From the NCBI RefSeq assembly GCF_005503535.1, contig NZ_SCNN01000002.1, positions 62,001-126,000 on the forward strand: a stretch of 64,000 nt of DNA, given 5' to 3'. This DNA is from Mesorhizobium comanense (lineage in GTDB: Bacteria; Pseudomonadota; Alphaproteobacteria; Rhizobiales; Rhizobiaceae). The position numbers and the translations under genes were made by a program. This document shows, in pieces, positions 47,701 through 55,351 of this stretch. Within the stretch, counting starts at the first letter, position 1, and every line of letters starts with the position of its first letter. Below the pieces are notes generated by a model that did not search any database, had not been told where the DNA came from, and saw nothing but the letters and a program-made list of their open reading frames with translations.

Positions 47701-50367
47701 CCTCGCCAGCACATTTTCGCGGTGCGCCGCGACCTGATGGAAGAGACCACCTACAAGACGCTGCTCGCGGTCGCTCGGGTTGTGCTGCATACGCGCAACG
47801 GCACCATCTTCGACCAGATCGAACGGGCTGAAGCGGCCGCTCTCCAGGCGCGCGACGGCTTGCAGCCGGCCGGATTGCCCGGTCCTCGCGAAACACATGT
47901 GCCGGCGCCCCTGGCGCACGCGTTTGCCTCGCCGGCGGTCGCGGATGCCAGCGCCGATGGCTCGGGCCTCAGTCAGTGGAACGGCTTTGGCGGCTTCGAC
48001 GGCGATGGCCGGCACTATGTCGTGCGGCTGGCAGGCCGGCGCACAACACCGCAGCCCTGGATCAATGTCGTCTCCAACGCCTCGTTCGGCTTCCACACCT
48101 CCGCCGAAGGCGCCGCCTTCACCTGGAGCCGCAACAGTCGCGATTACCAGTTGACGCCCTGGTCGAACGACCCGGTCTCGAACCGTCCGGGCGAGGGGAT
48201 CTATATCTATGACCAGGCCAGCGGCAAGGCGTTCTCGCCGCTCGCCGCGGTGGTACGCGATCCTTCGATGACCTACGAGGCCTGGCATGGCCAGGGGTTC
48301 TCGACGTTCCGCTCGAAGCGCGGGCCGCTGTCGATGGACCTGACCCATGTCGTCGATCCCGCCGACCCGGTGAAGATCAGCCGGTTGCGTATCCAGAATT
48401 CAGGCTCGGTACCGGCTCGACTGCGCATTTATGCCTATGCCGAATGGGTGCTTGGCGGCCATCGCTCGCGCACGGCGGCAACCATCGTGCCGTCCCGCGA
48501 CGGCGGCACCGGCGCGCTGCTGGCGCAAAATCCCTATGGGCTCGATTTCAGCGAGCGGGTGGCCTTCCTCGCCGCCGATGCCGACGTTCACTCGGTGACG
48601 ACGGACCGATCGGAATTCCTCGGCCGGCACGGTTCCAGCGAACTGCCGCAGTCGGTGTTGAGTGGTGCGGCGCTGTCGGGCCGCATAGAGGCGGGGGACG
48701 ACCCCTGCGCGGCGATCGCCCGCGATGTCGAGATTCCGGCCGGCGGCGACGTCACGCTGCTGTGGCTGCTCGGCGATGCCGACTCTTCCGAGCAGGCCAG
48801 CGCGCTGGTGCAGAAGCACCGGGGCAAGGATTTCGACCAGCGCCTGGCAGACAACGAGCGCGAATGGCGCGGCTTCCTCGACACCATCCAGGTCGAGACG
48901 CCGGACACGGCGCTCAATGCCATGGTCAACCACTGGCTGCCCTATCAGAGCCTCGCCTGCCGCATCCGGGCTCGCTCTGCCTTCTATCAGGCCAGCGGAG
49001 CCTTCGGCTTCCGCGATCAGCTGCAGGATACGCTGGCATTGCTGGCGCACGATCCGTCGCTGGCGCGCGACCAGATACTCAACGCCGCCCGGCGACAGTT
49101 TCCGGAGGGCGACGTCCAGCATTGGTGGCTGCCGCGTACCGGGGCCGGTGTGCGCACCATGATTTCCGACGATGTTGTCTGGCTCGCCCACGCCACCGCG
49201 CGCTATCTCACGGTGACCGGCGACGCCGCGATCCTCAAGGAGCAACTGCCCTTCATCGACGGGCAGGCGCTGGGCGAGGGCGAGCATGATGCCTTCTTCA
49301 CCCCGGAGGTCTCGAAGAAGACGGTCTCGCTCTACGACCACTGCGCACGCGCGCTCGACCTCGCTATCAAGCGCAGCAGCCCCGCCGGCCTGCCGCTGAT
49401 CCTCGGCGGCGACTGGAACGACGGCATGAACCGCGTCGGCGAGCACGGCAAGGGCGAAAGCGTTTGGCTGGGCTGGTTCCTGCTGAAGACTCTTGGTGAC
49501 TTCGCCGCCGTCGCCAAAAGCGAGGGCGACACCAAGCGCGCACAGGCTTGGGCAAAGCATGCCGATGCCCTGAAGCGGGCGCTTGAGAGCACGGCATGGG
49601 ACGGCGAGTGGTATCGCCGCGGCAGCTTCGACGACGGCACGCCTCTGGGATCACGCACCTCGCAGGAGTGCAAGATCGACTCCATCGCCCAGTCCTGGAG
49701 CGTGCTTTCGGGGGAGGGCGATCCGGCGCGGTCGACGACCGCGATGCAGCAGGCGACAAAGCTGCTGGTCGACGATCAGCTGAAGATCGTCAAGCTGTTC
49801 ACGCCGCCCTTCTCTAAGACGGACAAGGACCCCGGTTACATCAAGAGCTATCCGCCGGGCGTGCGCGAGAATGGCGGCCAGTACACCCATGCGGCCACCT
49901 GGTTCGTCATCGCGCTGGCCGAGATGGGGCTGACCGACGAAGCCTATCGCTGCTTCTCGATGCTCAATCCGGTCAACCATGCGTTCGACGAGGTCTCGAC
50001 CGAGCACTACCGCGTCGAACCGTATGTTGTCGCGGCCGACATCTATGCCGGAGACGACAAGGGCGGGCGCGGCGGCTGGACCTGGTACACCGGTTCGGCC
50101 GGATGGCTCTACCGCGCCGCGGTGGAGGGCATTCTCGGCATCGAGCGGCGCGGCAAGCTGATCACGTTCCGGCCCAGGCTGCCCAGTCATTGGGATGGCT
50201 ACGAGGCCTCGCTCAAGATGCTCGGCGCCGAGATCAAGGTTCATGTCGTTCGCGACAAGAAGGCCAAGACCATCTCGCTTGAAGTCGACGGTTCGAAGAC
50301 AAAATCCGCTTCCTTCGAGCCCAAAGCTGGCGCCCAGGTCGATATCGTGGTCAAGATACCCGCGTAA
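41764..50367 (+). CDS. ndvB: Cyclic beta-1,2-glucan synthetase NdvB
   Basis: The product has 2867 residues, close to S. meliloti NdvB and Agrobacterium ChvB. It is an inner-membrane enzyme that primes, elongates and cyclises beta-1,2-glucan from UDP-glucose. Layout: cytoplasmic N-terminus (1-~415), helices at ~420-480, GT84 domain with LDADTRTTRDAV (~637) and RHHRWARGDWQLLGY (~780), further helices at ~825-995, a glycoamylase-like region (~1300-1600), a repeated beta-rich region (~1550-1900 and ~2070-2400), and a C-terminal GH94 phosphorylase-like part (~2400-2830) with GDWNDGMNRVGEHGKGESVW. Needed for hypo-osmotic growth and nodulation in relatives. Confidence 0.97.
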   Translation: MNIQTNPAQIEKTSANFPAITEEPIRSTFLPEERLRLLGESLAKGDLDDLFGLVPFDFQARIRDSAKKILEVYRSTNAAQAKGETITPAAQWLLDNNYLVEETIFQVKRDLPRRFYRQLPTLKLPDGGTVPRALALAWTYVAHSDSSVSATMFKAIVQGFQSVEPLKIGELWALPSLLRFVLIENLRRLAVRVNRTRQMRQIANDVADKVLATDDNPDRQAILANFGAHAQDTTFATQLLYRLRDGSQNAGKALEWLEGELEKTGSDAEEIIISEHQTLSSGNVTTGNIIRGLRLINDVDWTVWFEGVSRIDTVLRERTDFAALDFFSRDQYRTAIEELARRSNLSEYRVAEKAIELAGQAASERAASEKASAGDGAESGPAPSAHTDVGFFLVGPRRLELEKAIGYRPTVSQTVKRAFTKTGWLGIVLPVFALTALLLVLSGNALAHLGLSVPSIVLMLALFAVPASEGALAFFNTVVSLFLKPTRLIGYDYRHGVPPEARTLVVVPSLIGSRDDVEENIRNIEVHYLANLADEIHFALLSDWPDSKTEIDAADTEILDYARAEIARLNARYPSEGAPRFYILHRRRLYNAAQGCWMGWERKRGKLHELDLLLRGDSDTTFLPLSVPLPDKVVHVMTLDADTRTTRDAVATLVGKLCHPLNRPHFDPVKRVVTAGYTILQPRITASLTSGDEASFFQRVFSANRGLDPYVFAVSDLYQDVFSDGSFTGKGLYHVDAFEAALQGRIEENTILSHDLLEGALARAALVTDVELVEDYPTRYSVDASRHHRWARGDWQLLGYILDPRSGVPALSRWKMVDNLRRSLTPIFWVMAAIAGWTLLPFTQAAQWQALLILSLFMAPTFDVVNAILPKSGDQTPRGHFSALARDVAFGTAMVAIKIVLMAHNAWMMGDAIVRTLYRLFVSRQNLLEWRTASQAHKAGDNDVGSYYGMMYGAVIVGFVGLAIPVLADSTGAFVAFFFALFWIGSPAIASWISRSAETEDRLRISQADIHALRTVARRTWHYFESFVTEEHHNLPPDNFQESPAPVVAARTSPTNVGVYLLSVVSARDFGWISLSDAITRIDATMTTIESMPRHRGHLFNWYDTTTLKPLYPLYISAVDSGNLAGHLVAVAASCAEWAEAPSVHLQGDFEGILDTVTILSESLDDLPDDRRQLRPLRQRLVDRLDGMRRAVETIKAQPEMASIRTINLAVLAGEIRKLATAIHTEAASAQSDVIVDWAARLEATCEAHVQDAHSDENAVEALRAKLLTLRERTRRFAFEMEFAFLMRPERKLLSIGYRVEEHQLDESCYDLLASEARLTSLFAIAKGDLPTEHWFRLGRPIVEIGFQGALMSWSGSMFEYLMPPLVMKEPQGSILNQTSKLIIKRQIQYGRQKNVPWGISEAAYNARDRELTYQYTNFGVPGLGLKRGLGQNTVIAPYATILAAQFNPREAVQNLARLREVGALGPHGYYDAVDFTPQRVPEGTNHAVVLNYYAHHSGMSIAAVADAIFEGRLRDRFHSDPVIESAELLLQERAPRDIPTATVRTEADERAKDETEVESPDTRIVLDPLRALRSTNVMSNGRYSVMVTATGSGYSRWGDLSITRWQPDPTEDRLGSYIFLRDVSTGDWWSATAEPRRAAEEKVQTLFSDDKASFVKSVGTLRSEVECIVVSEGNGEGRRITLYNESTSDRHIEVTSFAELVLGTDASDNAHPAFSKMFVETEIAANNGAIFATRRKRDTSEPDITLAHFVTDPSGPARDAEAETDRRAFIGRGRTIVDAAAFDPGARLGGHSGFTLDPIASLRRQVRVPANKKISLTFWTVVGANRTELEDAINRLDHQESFARQAMLAWTRSQVQTRHMGLSLTDAANVQKLARYLIYPDPFLRLPAESIASGLGKQSSLWPTSISGDFPIFLVRIGDVADLEIVAQALRFQEYMRTRGMMIDFVVVNEQASSYVQDLQRAVETLCENSRLRGKELGPRQHIFAVRRDLMEETTYKTLLAVARVVLHTRNGTIFDQIERAEAAALQARDGLQPAGLPGPRETHVPAPLAHAFASPAVADASADGSGLSQWNGFGGFDGDGRHYVVRLAGRRTTPQPWINVVSNASFGFHTSAEGAAFTWSRNSRDYQLTPWSNDPVSNRPGEGIYIYDQASGKAFSPLAAVVRDPSMTYEAWHGQGFSTFRSKRGPLSMDLTHVVDPADPVKISRLRIQNSGSVPARLRIYAYAEWVLGGHRSRTAATIVPSRDGGTGALLAQNPYGLDFSERVAFLAADADVHSVTTDRSEFLGRHGSSELPQSVLSGAALSGRIEAGDDPCAAIARDVEIPAGGDVTLLWLLGDADSSEQASALVQKHRGKDFDQRLADNEREWRGFLDTIQVETPDTALNAMVNHWLPYQSLACRIRARSAFYQASGAFGFRDQLQDTLALLAHDPSLARDQILNAARRQFPEGDVQHWWLPRTGAGVRTMISDDVVWLAHATARYLTVTGDAAILKEQLPFIDGQALGEGEHDAFFTPEVSKKTVSLYDHCARALDLAIKRSSPAGLPLILGGDWNDGMNRVGEHGKGESVWLGWFLLKTLGDFAAVAKSEGDTKRAQAWAKHADALKRALESTAWDGEWYRRGSFDDGTPLGSRTSQECKIDSIAQSWSVLSGEGDPARSTTAMQQATKLLVDDQLKIVKLFTPPFSKTDKDPGYIKSYPPGVRENGGQYTHAATWFVIALAEMGLTDEAYRCFSMLNPVNHAFDEVSTEHYRVEPYVVAADIYAGDDKGGRGGWTWYTGSAGWLYRAAVEGILGIERRGKLITFRPRLPSHWDGYEASLKMLGAEIKVHVVRDKKAKTISLEVDGSKTKSASFEPKAGAQVDIVVKIPA

Positions 50368-50388
50368 AATCAATAGTTTGGCTTGGTT

Positions 50389-50414
50389 TTCGCGCGTCCT
50401 CCGGGGCGCGCGAA
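50389..50414. terminator. GC-rich hairpin after ndvB
   Basis: TTCGCGCG (50389-50396) pairs perfectly with CGCGCGAA (50407-50414) across 10 bases. It begins 22 bases after the ndvB stop. There is no T-run, so it is a candidate structure rather than a clear intrinsic terminator. Confidence 0.45.
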
Positions 50415-50691
50415 GCCGTGCACCGTTACTTGCGGGCAATCCGCGGCGACGTTCTCAAACCGTCTGCGGATGGGCTCCCGGGCAGCCGCTTGTGCTTAAA
50501 AATGTGGCAGTGCCCGCCTGCTGCCATGATTTCGCCGCAAGGCTGGCATTTCACCTTTTATCTCAAACCGTTAGGTGATCACGTCAGATTTCGTATCGTC
50601 GTCATCTTTTGTTCGCTAAATGGGAACGGAAGGGATAGACGGGCATTGTTTTGCGACGCATCAACCGTTACGTGTCGAGAAATGGTGCAGT

Positions 50692-50718
50692 GCACAATAT
50701 TGGTATTGGGCACAATAT
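50692..50718. promoter_or_regulatory. Direct repeat upstream of ndvA
   Basis: GCACAATAT occurs at 50692-50700 and again at 50710-50718, an 18-base spacing, in the AT-rich stretch just before the ndvA start. Two turns of helix apart is roughly consistent with tandem binding by an activator. It could also include a -10 element (ACAATATAG). Confidence 0.4.
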
Positions 50719-50739
50719 AGAGTTGGCGGAGTAGCTGAA

Positions 50740-52509
50740 GTGTCACTTCTGCAGATCTATTGGAGAGCGCTGGGCTATCTGGCCGCCGACAAGAAGCGCG
50801 TGGCGCTGATTTGTGCGGCCAACGTCGCCCTTGCCGCCATCGCCATCGTCGAGCCGATCCTGTTCGGCCGGGTGATTGACGCCATTTCCACCAATGGGTC
50901 GGTTTTCTCGACGCTTGCACTCTGGGCCGGTCTCGGCGCCTTCAATGTGATCGCTTTCGTTCTGGTGGCGCGCGGCGCCGACCGCTTCGCACATGCCCGG
51001 CGTAGCGAAGTGCTTTGCGAGTCCTTCGAACGCGTGATCACCATGCCGCTCGCGTGGCATCATCAGCGCGGCACGTCGAACGCCCTTCACACGCTTTTGC
51101 GTGCCGTCGAGACGCTGTTCAGCCTTTGGCTCGAATTCATGCGCCAGCATCTGTCAACGGCTGTCGCACTCGTCCTGCTGGTTCCGACCGCGCTCAGCAT
51201 GGATGTGCGCATGTCGATGGTGCTGCTTGCGCTCGGTGTACTCTATGTCGGCGTCGGCCGCCTGGTGATGAAGCGCACCAAGGAAGGTCAGGCAGCCGTC
51301 GAGCGTCACTATCACAAGGTCTTCGCGCATGTGACGGACTCGGTCAGCAACGTCGCTGTCCTCCAGAGCTACAACCGTCTTGGCCACGAGGCCGAGACGC
51401 TGCGCAGCTATGTGAAGAACCTGCTGGATGCCCAGAACCCCGTGCTCGACTGGTGGGCCATCGCCAACGCGCTGAACCGCCTGTCTTCGACGATCTCGAT
51501 GATGGTGGTGCTGCTGATCGGCGCCTATCTCGTCACGCATGGCCAGTTGCGGGTCGGCGATGTCATCGCCTTCACCGGCTTTGCCACGCTGCTGATCTCG
51601 CGGCTCGACCAGATGTCGGCTTTCGCCAACCAGATATCGGAGGCCCGCGCCAAGCTCGAGGAGTTCTACAAGCTCGAGGATTCGGCCGCCGATGCCGCCG
51701 AACCGGATGGCCTGCGCGAACTCACCAATGTCACCGGCCATGTCCGTTTCGAGGATGTGAGCTTCGAGTTCGCCAATTCGGGGCAGGGCGTCAGCGACGT
51801 ATCCTTCGAGGTCCAGGCCGGCCAGACCGTCGCCATCGTCGGCCCGACAGGTGCGGGCAAGACCACGCTCATCAACCTCTTGCAACGCGTCTTCTCGCCA
51901 TCCAGCGGGCGGATCCTGATCGACGGCATCGACACCCGCACGGTGACCCGCAAGTCGCTGCGCCATTCGATCGCCACCGTGTTCCAGGATGCTGGCCTTC
52001 TCAACCGATCGATCGAGGACAACATTCGCGTCGGCCGCGCCGATGCGAGCAATGACGAGGTCCATGCGGCCGCTGCTGCCGCCGCCGCGCAGGACTTCAT
52101 CCTGGCCAAGAGCAATGGCTACGACACCGTGGTCGGCGAGCGCGGCGGCCAGCTTTCGGGCGGCGAGCGCCAGCGTATCGCCATTGCGCGCGCCGTGTTG
52201 AAGGATGCGCCGATCCTGGTTCTCGACGAGGCGACCAGCGCCCTCGACGTCGAGACCGAGGACCGCGTCAAGGAAGCGATCGACGAACTCAGGCGCGACC
52301 GCACCACCTTCATCATCGCTCACCGCCTGACGACGGTCCGTGACGCCGATCTGGTCGTGTTCATGGACAAGGGCAGGGTGGTCGAGATGGGTGGCTTTGC
52401 CGAGCTGTCGCTGCGCAATGGCCGGTTCGCCAGCCTGCTGCGCGCCGGCGGCCTGCTCAACGACGAGGAAGTCCGCCGCCTCAGCCGTTCGGTGAACGAA
52501 GCCGCCTGA
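50740..52509 (+). CDS. ndvA: Cyclic beta-1,2-glucan exporter NdvA (ABC transporter)
   Basis: The product has 589 residues from a GTG at 50740 with GGAG 8 bases upstream. The N-terminus SLLQIYWRALGYLAADKKRV matches the start of known NdvA/ChvA; a longer frame to 50620 adds non-family residues. It is a type I exporter half-transporter: a six-helix membrane domain (~20-310), then the ATPase with Walker A GPTGAGKTT, signature LSGGERQRIAIARA and Walker B ILVLDEATSALD. It moves cyclic glucan to the periplasm. Confidence 0.96.
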   Translation: MSLLQIYWRALGYLAADKKRVALICAANVALAAIAIVEPILFGRVIDAISTNGSVFSTLALWAGLGAFNVIAFVLVARGADRFAHARRSEVLCESFERVITMPLAWHHQRGTSNALHTLLRAVETLFSLWLEFMRQHLSTAVALVLLVPTALSMDVRMSMVLLALGVLYVGVGRLVMKRTKEGQAAVERHYHKVFAHVTDSVSNVAVLQSYNRLGHEAETLRSYVKNLLDAQNPVLDWWAIANALNRLSSTISMMVVLLIGAYLVTHGQLRVGDVIAFTGFATLLISRLDQMSAFANQISEARAKLEEFYKLEDSAADAAEPDGLRELTNVTGHVRFEDVSFEFANSGQGVSDVSFEVQAGQTVAIVGPTGAGKTTLINLLQRVFSPSSGRILIDGIDTRTVTRKSLRHSIATVFQDAGLLNRSIEDNIRVGRADASNDEVHAAAAAAAAQDFILAKSNGYDTVVGERGGQLSGGERQRIAIARAVLKDAPILVLDEATSALDVETEDRVKEAIDELRRDRTTFIIAHRLTTVRDADLVVFMDKGRVVEMGGFAELSLRNGRFASLLRAGGLLNDEEVRRLSRSVNEAA

Positions 52510-52520
52510 TTGTATGGCGT

Positions 52521-52547
52521 CCTCCTTCTCCAGGATCGAGAAGGAGG
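52521..52547. terminator. Strong hairpin after ndvA
   Basis: CCTCCTTCTC (52521-52530) and GAGAAGGAGG (52538-52547) are perfect 10-base arms around a 7-base loop, 12 bases after the ndvA stop. There is no T-run after it. It also lies 55 bases before ccmC. Confidence 0.55.
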
Positions 52548-52601
52548 ATCGTCCCACTCCTTCGATTGCCGAAGATACGCCGCCGGTCTATGTAAGGCCG
52601 C

Positions 52602-53363
52602 ATGAGCGACACGACTTCACGCCTGACCGGCTGGGCCGACCTTGCCAACCCGACGCGGTTCGTCGCGCTGGCCGACAGGCTCGTGCCATGGCTGGCGTCT
52701 CTCGCGGCGCTCGTCCTTGCGGCTGGGCTCTATATGAGCTTCACCGCACCCGAGGACTTCCAGCAGGGCATTACGGTCCGCATCATGTACATCCACGTGC
52801 CTTTCGCCTGGCTCGCCATGATGTGCTACACGCTGATGGCTCTCTCGGCCCTTGGCACGCTGGTATGGCGCCATCCGCTGGCCGATGTCGCGCTGAAGTC
52901 CGCGGCGCCCATCGGTGCGGTCTTCACCGCGCTGGCGCTGATCACCGGCTCCATCTGGGGCAAGCCGATGTGGGGCACCTGGTGGGTATGGGATGCGCGG
53001 CTGACCTCGGTCTTCGTGCTGTTCCTGATGTATCTCGGCATCATCGCGCTCACCCGCGCGCTCGACGATGCCGGTCGCGCCGCCTGGGCCGCAGCCATCA
53101 TCACGCTGGTAGGCTTCATCAATATCCCGATCATCAAATTCTCGGTCGACTGGTGGAACACGCTGCACCAGCCCGCCTCGGTGTTCCGCATGGACGGCCC
53201 GACCATCGACCCCAGCCTGCTATGGCCGCTGCTGGTAATGGCCATCGGCTTCACGGTGTTGTTCTTCGCCCTTCACCTGATGGCGATGCGCACCGAAATC
53301 CGCCGCCGGCGGATCATCGCGATGCGGCGGGTGGCGGCGCGCCAGGCCGAAAGGCCGGCCTGA
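52602..53363 (+). CDS. ccmC: Haem exporter permease CcmC
   Basis: The product has 253 residues with six membrane helices. CcmC handles haem for CcmE in system I cytochrome c maturation. The tryptophan-rich WWD signature is IWGKPMWGTWWVWDARLTS, and the two conserved histidines are in MYIHVPFAW and WWNTLHQPAS. Unlike the usual ccmABCDG order, no ccmA, ccmB, ccmD or ccmG gene adjoins it here. The next gene is on the opposite strand, 3 bases away. Confidence 0.95.
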   Translation: MSDTTSRLTGWADLANPTRFVALADRLVPWLASLAALVLAAGLYMSFTAPEDFQQGITVRIMYIHVPFAWLAMMCYTLMALSALGTLVWRHPLADVALKSAAPIGAVFTALALITGSIWGKPMWGTWWVWDARLTSVFVLFLMYLGIIALTRALDDAGRAAWAAAIITLVGFINIPIIKFSVDWWNTLHQPASVFRMDGPTIDPSLLWPLLVMAIGFTVLFFALHLMAMRTEIRRRRIIAMRRVAARQAERPA

Positions 53364-53366
53364 GGC

Positions 53367-54425
53367 TCAGCCCATCAGTCCCCGCGCGGCCACCGGCATC
53401 GTTTCCAGGATCGTCTCGCCGTCGATCAGGGTGACCTCGTTGAAGAGGTTCGTCACCACGCAGCAATGGTCGGGCACCACACGCACGCGCTCGCCGATGC
53501 GCAGGCCTGCGTTGTCCGAAAGCGTGACCGTGCCATGCTCCTCGCTGAGGCCCGTGACCAGCGCCCCGGGAACGCCGAGCAGTTCACCGAAATCCTTCAG
53601 TCCGAGCGTATCCGAGGACAGCGCCTTGCTGCCGCTATCCAGAATGGCGCGGTTTGGCGTGGGATGACTGACCACCGTCGCCAGCACCGTCAGCGCGCAA
53701 TCGTCCAAGGTGCCGACGCCTTTGGCGACCTGATAGCGGTCGAGATAGATGTAGGTGCCGGGCCGATATTCGGTGACGACGGATGTGTCGGCGGAACGCC
53801 ACATGTCGGGCGTACCGCCGCTGGAGACACGGTCGCAGGCGAGCCCCGATGCGGCCAGCGCCCGCTTGGCGCCAGCGAGCCAGGCCTCGGCTTCCGCCGC
53901 GCGCCCAGCCGCGGGATAAGTCATCAGCCCGCCGAAGGAGAGGCCGCCTGCCTTGTCGATCACCTTTGCCAGCGCCACCGCCTCGTCGGCGCTCTGCACG
54001 CCGCAACGGCCCATCCCGGTGTCGCATTCGACCAGCACCGACAAGGGATGGCCGGTATCGGTGAAGGTCGCTGCCAGCCCTTCCAGCGTGTCCCTGCTGT
54101 CGGCCGTCACCGACAGGGTGACGCGGCCGTGCAGAGCCTTCAGCCGCTCGAGCTTGGCGCGGCCAAGGATGTTGTAGGGAAGAAAAATATCGGCCAGCCC
54201 GGCGTCCGCCATCACTTCGGCCTCGCCGATCTTCTGGCAGGTGATGCCGACCGCTCCCGCCGCCACCTGCTTCTTTGCCCAATACGGCAGTTTGTGTGTC
54301 TTGATGTGCGGCCTGAGCTTCAGCCCGTTCCGGTCGGCATGAGCCTGCGCGCGGGCAATGTTGGCTTCGGCGCGGGCGGCGTCGATCAGGATCGACGGCG
54401 TATCGAGGTCGTGGATCTTCGGCAT
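53367..54425 (-). CDS. Fold-type III PLP enzyme, D-threonine aldolase/D-serine dehydratase family
   Basis: The product has 352 residues from the ATG at 54425, with AGGGA upstream. The N-terminal alanine racemase-like barrel carries the PLP lysine in RPHIKTHKLPYWAKKQ and GGLMTYPAAGRA. The C-terminal domain has the metal pair His-x-Cys in PDHCCVVTNLFNEV, the zinc arrangement associated with D-serine dehydratase, whereas D-threonine aldolases commonly use His-x-Asp. The substrate is therefore open between D-serine, D-threonine and beta-hydroxyaspartate-like amino acids. Divergent from the isomerase gene. Confidence 0.85.
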   Translation of the reverse strand: MPKIHDLDTPSILIDAARAEANIARAQAHADRNGLKLRPHIKTHKLPYWAKKQVAAGAVGITCQKIGEAEVMADAGLADIFLPYNILGRAKLERLKALHGRVTLSVTADSRDTLEGLAATFTDTGHPLSVLVECDTGMGRCGVQSADEAVALAKVIDKAGGLSFGGLMTYPAAGRAAEAEAWLAGAKRALAASGLACDRVSSGGTPDMWRSADTSVVTEYRPGTYIYLDRYQVAKGVGTLDDCALTVLATVVSHPTPNRAILDSGSKALSSDTLGLKDFGELLGVPGALVTGLSEEHGTVTLSDNAGLRIGERVRVVPDHCCVVTNLFNEVTLIDGETILETMPVAARGLMG

Positions 54426-54613
54426 CGGCTGTCCCTGTGAAAAGTCGCTGGCGTTATGAGCCTCAAAGCCGGCGATGTCACGTGGCCAGCGGACCCGACC
54501 TGTGGGCCATGAGCGAGGCCGCAAGGGCAGGTCTGACCGGCGGTATGCATCGACACAGAACCCGCGTTCGGCTATGCGGATTTACCGGACAAATCGATAC
54601 GAGGGTCACGATC

Positions 54614-55300
54614 ATGAAACGCTCCGCCATCAACGAGATTATCCGCGAAGCCGATGCTTTCATCCGCTCTTTCGGCTACATCATGCCGCCCTTCGCCTAT
54701 TGGTCGCCAGAAGAGATGAAGGCGCGCCAGGTCGATTCCTCCGCCATCCACACCTCACGCCTCGGCTGGGACATTACCGATTACGGCCAGGAGAAGTTCA
54801 AGGAGCTTGGCCTCTTCCTGTTCACCGTTCGCAACGGCCGCTACGAGGACATGAAGAAGGGCATGGGCATGCTCTACGCCGAGAAGATCATGATCTCGCG
54901 CAAGGACCAGCTGTCGCCGATGCATCGCCACAACATCAAGGCCGAGGACATCATCAACCGCGGCGGCGGCAAGCTGGTGCTGGAACTTTTCATGCATGAC
55001 CGCGACGGCGGCATCGACCCGAAGGCCGAAGTGTCGGTGCCGGTCGACGGCACCATCCACAGGCTGCCGGCGGGCGGACTGCTGAAGCTCGATCCAGGCC
55101 AGAGCGTCACGCTGTTGCCCGGCGTCTGGCATGCCTTCTGGGCCGAGGGCAAGGATGTGCTGATCGGCGAAGTCTCGACCGTCAACGACGACCTCACCGA
55201 CAATGTCTTCCGCGAGCCGATCGGACGCTTCTCCAACATCGAGGAGGATGTTGCCCCGCTGCACCTGCTGGTGGCCGACTACGAGAAGTGGCTGGCCTAG
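54614..55300 (+). CDS. D-lyxose/D-mannose ketol-isomerase family protein
   Basis: The product has 228 residues from the ATG at 54614, preceded by GAGGG; the longer frame from 54437 overlaps the divergent promoter. It is a cupin of the D-lyxose isomerase family with metal ligands in SPMHRHNIKAEDIINRGGG (HxH and Glu) and PGVWHAFW (His). Members interconvert D-lyxose and D-xylulose or D-mannose and D-fructose. There is no sugar transporter or kinase alongside to fix the substrate. Confidence 0.85.
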   Translation: MKRSAINEIIREADAFIRSFGYIMPPFAYWSPEEMKARQVDSSAIHTSRLGWDITDYGQEKFKELGLFLFTVRNGRYEDMKKGMGMLYAEKIMISRKDQLSPMHRHNIKAEDIINRGGGKLVLELFMHDRDGGIDPKAEVSVPVDGTIHRLPAGGLLKLDPGQSVTLLPGVWHAFWAEGKDVLIGEVSTVNDDLTDNVFREPIGRFSNIEEDVAPLHLLVADYEKWLA

Positions 55301-55351
55301 CTCGCCCGATCTAGGCGCGCTGACCGCCGCCGGCCGTAGCCAGCGTCGCTG

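Larger units (their letters stand above)
50368..50739. other. Spacer between ndvB and ndvA
   Basis: About 372 bases without a credible gene; frames here extend ndvA only through non-ATG codons. It begins with a hairpin (50389-50414) and ends in an AT-rich stretch (50580-50739) holding a 9-base direct repeat. Probably contains an independent ndvA promoter. Confidence 0.5.

Noticed and set aside
44464..48348. 1294-codon minus-strand frame inside ndvB
   Set aside because: Antisense shadow of NdvB with typical Arg/His/Gly-rich composition and no domain.
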